Assembly: GCF_013364355.1 (NCBI RefSeq)
Contig: NZ_CP054931.1
Coordinates: 4,205,501-4,269,500, forward strand
DNA from: Stenotrophomonas sp. NA06056
GTDB lineage: Bacteria; Pseudomonadota; Gammaproteobacteria; Xanthomonadales; Xanthomonadaceae
DNA: 64,000 nucleotides
Direction of reading: 5' to 3'
The notes under the pieces are model-generated. The model saw only the letters and a list, made by a program, of their open reading frames with translations. It had not been told where the DNA came from and did not search any database. Below are positions 62,232 to 64,000 of the stretch, piece after piece (the first letter of the stretch is position 1; every line of letters begins with the position of its first letter). The position numbers were made by a program, and so were the translations under genes.

Positions 62232-63011
62232 ATGGATATGGGTATCTCCGGCCGCTGGGCACTGGTCTGCGGCGCAAGCAAGGGCCTGGGCCTCGGCTGC
62301 GCACGTGCGCTGGTACGTGAGGGCGTAAACCTGGTGATCGTGGCCCGTGGCGAGGACGCGCTGCAGGCTGCCGCTGCCGATCTGCGCGCGCAGCCCGGCG
62401 CCGCTGACGTGCGCGCGGTCGCCGCCGACGTCACCACCGAGGCGGGCCGCGCCCAGGCGCTGGCCGCCTGCCCGCAGGTCGACATCCTGGTAACCAACGC
62501 CGGTGGTCCGCCGCCGGGAGACTTCCGCACGTTCGAGCGCGACGATTGGATCGCTGCGCTGGACGCCAACATGCTGGCGCCGATCGCGCTGATCCGCGCC
62601 ACCGTCGACGCGATGATCGAACGCGGCTTCGGTCGCATCGTCAACATCACCTCGTCATCGGTGAAGGCACCCATCGATACGCTGGCGCTGTCCAACGGCG
62701 CGCGCAGCGGCCTGACCGGCTTCGTCGCGGGGCTGGCGCGGCGCACGGTCGCCCACAACGTCACGATCAACAACCTGCTGCCCGGCCAGTTCGACACCGA
62801 CCGCCTGCGCGCCAACTTCGCCCACGCCGCTGGCCAGGATGGCGACGTGCAGGCCGTGGCCGAACGCCGCCGCCAGCAGATTCCCGCCGGCCGCTTCGGT
62901 ACGCCGGACGAATTCGGCGCGGCCTGCGCCTTCCTGTGCAGTGCACAGGCCGGTTACCTCACCGGGCAGAACCTGCTGATCGACGGCGGCGCCTACCCCG
63001 GTACGTTCTAA
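62232..63011 (+). CDS. Atypical short-chain dehydrogenase/reductase in the biotin operon
   Basis: 259 residues. The nucleotide-binding motif reads CGASKGLGLGCARALVREG, and NAGG follows near residue 90. The active-site serine region is present (VNITSSSVKAPIDTLALSNG), but where most SDRs have YxxxK this protein reads SNGARSG, so the catalytic tyrosine appears absent. The C-terminus ends GQNLLIDGGAYPGTF as in other SDRs. Similar tyrosine-less SDRs are known as 'BKR-like SDR-like'. It lies between bioH and bioC with gaps of 29 and 12 bases. A role in supplying or trimming the pimeloyl chain, or none in biotin at all, are both possible. Confidence 0.88.
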   Translation: MDMGISGRWALVCGASKGLGLGCARALVREGVNLVIVARGEDALQAAAADLRAQPGAADVRAVAADVTTEAGRAQALAACPQVDILVTNAGGPPPGDFRTFERDDWIAALDANMLAPIALIRATVDAMIERGFGRIVNITSSSVKAPIDTLALSNGARSGLTGFVAGLARRTVAHNVTINNLLPGQFDTDRLRANFAHAAGQDGDVQAVAERRRQQIPAGRFGTPDEFGAACAFLCSAQAGYLTGQNLLIDGGAYPGTF

Positions 63012-63023
63012 GAGACTTCTGCA

Positions 63024-63908
63024 ATGCCGTCCCACTTCGATGCCCGCCATGTCCGCCGCGCCTTCGCCCGCGCCGCCACCAGCTACGACGCTGCCGCCGC
63101 CCTGCAGCGCGAAGTGCAGTCACGGCTGCTGGAATCGCTGGATTATCTGGAGGCACGCAAGCCGGAGGTGGTGCTGGACATCGGTGCTGGCACCGGCCAT
63201 GCCAGCGCGCTGATGAAGAAGCGCTGGCCGAAGGCGCAGGTGATCGCGCTGGATGTGGCACTGCCGATGCTGGACCAGGCCAAGCGTCAGGCAGGCTGGT
63301 GGAAGCCGTTCCAGCGCCTGTGCGCCGATGCCGCCGCGCTGCCGTTGGCTGACAACAGCGTGGATGTGATCTTCAGCAACCTGTGCCTGCAGTGGGTCGA
63401 CGACCTGCCGGCGGTGTTCGCCGGTTTCCGCCGCGTGCTCAAGCCCGGTGGGCTGCTGGTGTGTTCAACCTTCGGGCCGGAAACGCTGGTCGAACTCAAT
63501 GAAGCCTTCGCCGCCGCCGATGACCGGCCACATGTCAGCCGCTTCGCGCAGATCGCCCAGTTCGGCGATGCGCTGATGATGGCCGGCTTCCGCGACCCGG
63601 TTCTGGACCGCGACCTGTTCACCCTCACCTATGACGATCTGCCTTCGTTGATGCGCGAGCTGCGTGCGATGGGCGCGACCAACGCGCGGGTTGATCGCCG
63701 CCATACCTTGACCGGCCGTGGGCGGTTTGCGGCGGCAGCGGCGGCGTACGAGCCGATGCGGCGCGACGATGGCAAGCTGCCCAGCAGCTGGGAAGTGATC
63801 TACGCCCATGCCTGGGCACCCGACCCGGGCGCACCGATCCGCGAAGGCGGCCATGACATTGCGTCTGTGCCGGTGTCGGCGATCCCGATCCGGCGCAAGC
63901 AGACCTGA
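63024..63908 (+). CDS. bioC: Malonyl-ACP O-methyltransferase
   Basis: 294 residues. It begins with DARHVRRAFARAATSYDAAA, the typical BioC start. The SAM-binding motif is PEVVLDIGAGTGHASALMKK. NLCLQWVDDLPAVFAGFRRV and LKPGGLLVCSTFGPETLVEL follow. BioC methylates malonyl-ACP so that it can be elongated by the fatty-acid enzymes. Last gene of the visible operon; a SMAG pair follows the stop. Confidence 0.94.
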   Translation: MPSHFDARHVRRAFARAATSYDAAAALQREVQSRLLESLDYLEARKPEVVLDIGAGTGHASALMKKRWPKAQVIALDVALPMLDQAKRQAGWWKPFQRLCADAAALPLADNSVDVIFSNLCLQWVDDLPAVFAGFRRVLKPGGLLVCSTFGPETLVELNEAFAAADDRPHVSRFAQIAQFGDALMMAGFRDPVLDRDLFTLTYDDLPSLMRELRAMGATNARVDRRHTLTGRGRFAAAAAAYEPMRRDDGKLPSSWEVIYAHAWAPDPGAPIREGGHDIASVPVSAIPIRRKQT

Positions 63909-63915
63909 CTGTCTG

Positions 63916-63986
63916 GTAGTGCCGGCCGCTGGACGGCAACCTCACGATCCCAGGGTGGGCATCTGCCGGCCAGCGGCCGGCACTAC
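63916..63986. repeat. Pair of inverted SMAG/GTAG REP elements after bioC
   Basis: GTAGTGCCGGCCGCTGG and onward at 63916-63939 faces the reverse form ending GCCGGCACTAC at 63964-63986. It differs in stem sequence from the elements at 269 and 49187, so it is another subfamily. It lies 7 bases after the bioC stop and may form the 3' hairpin of the bio transcript. Confidence 0.85.
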
Positions 63987-64000
63987 CGCATGCCACGCCG

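Overview
The window looks like a chromosomal segment of Stenotrophomonas, most likely the S. maltophilia group (Xanthomonadaceae). It is GC-rich, and it carries GTAG-headed palindromic REP elements of the SMAG type at 269-292, 49187-49282 and 63916-63986. It also has xanthomonad-style gene content: TonB-dependent uptake of glycans, a bioB-F-H-C cluster and an XrvA-like H-NS protein. I see no rRNA, CRISPR array, complete prophage or insertion sequence. There is one tRNA, tRNA-Arg(CCG).

Region 1 (1-1.4 kb) holds the start of a short-chain fatty acid transporter, ubiA and the tRNA. Region 2 (1.7-25.5 kb) is a large, mostly minus-strand locus. It encodes a cell-surface-signalling trio (STN-domain sensor, ECF sigma factor and FecR-type anti-sigma, joined by ATGA overlaps), then a 4516-residue TpsA exoprotein and its TpsB transporter. 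A private energising complex follows (an ExbB fused to DUF2341/LamG-like domains, ExbD and TonB), then a porin and a SapC-family protein. The layout resembles the P. aeruginosa PUMA3 (VreA-VreI-VreR) / pdtA-pdtB / exbB2-exbD2 region and is the most unusual system here.

Region 3 (25.5-35.3 kb) is an Rhs island of lower GC. A full-length secreted Rhs protein with a variable tip is followed by its likely immunity lipoprotein. Behind it lie a decayed Rhs core remnant, several orphan lipoprotein or membrane genes, and a displaced Rhs core plus tip with its own tiny membrane protein.

Region 4 (35.6-51.1 kb) is an N-acetylgalactosamine locus. One arm (minus strand) encodes a GH31 glycosidase, a TonB-dependent receptor and a GH109 glycosidase. 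The divergent arm encodes AgaS, a ROK kinase, an AgaZ/KbaZ-type protein, a DeoR regulator, a NagA-like deacetylase and an MFS transporter. GAAAG/CTTTC repeats fill the divergent promoter region. The arms would release GalNAc outside the cytoplasm, import it, phosphorylate, deacetylate and then deaminate/isomerise it.

Region 5 (51.2-59 kb) has an HdeD-like protein, ComF, and a run of poorly characterised genes with an H-NS and a fasciclin protein among them. Region 6 (59-64 kb) is the biotin operon bioB-bioF-bioH-SDR-bioC, preceded by a clear BirA-type operator. Function assignments rest on reading motifs by eye; no database search was possible.
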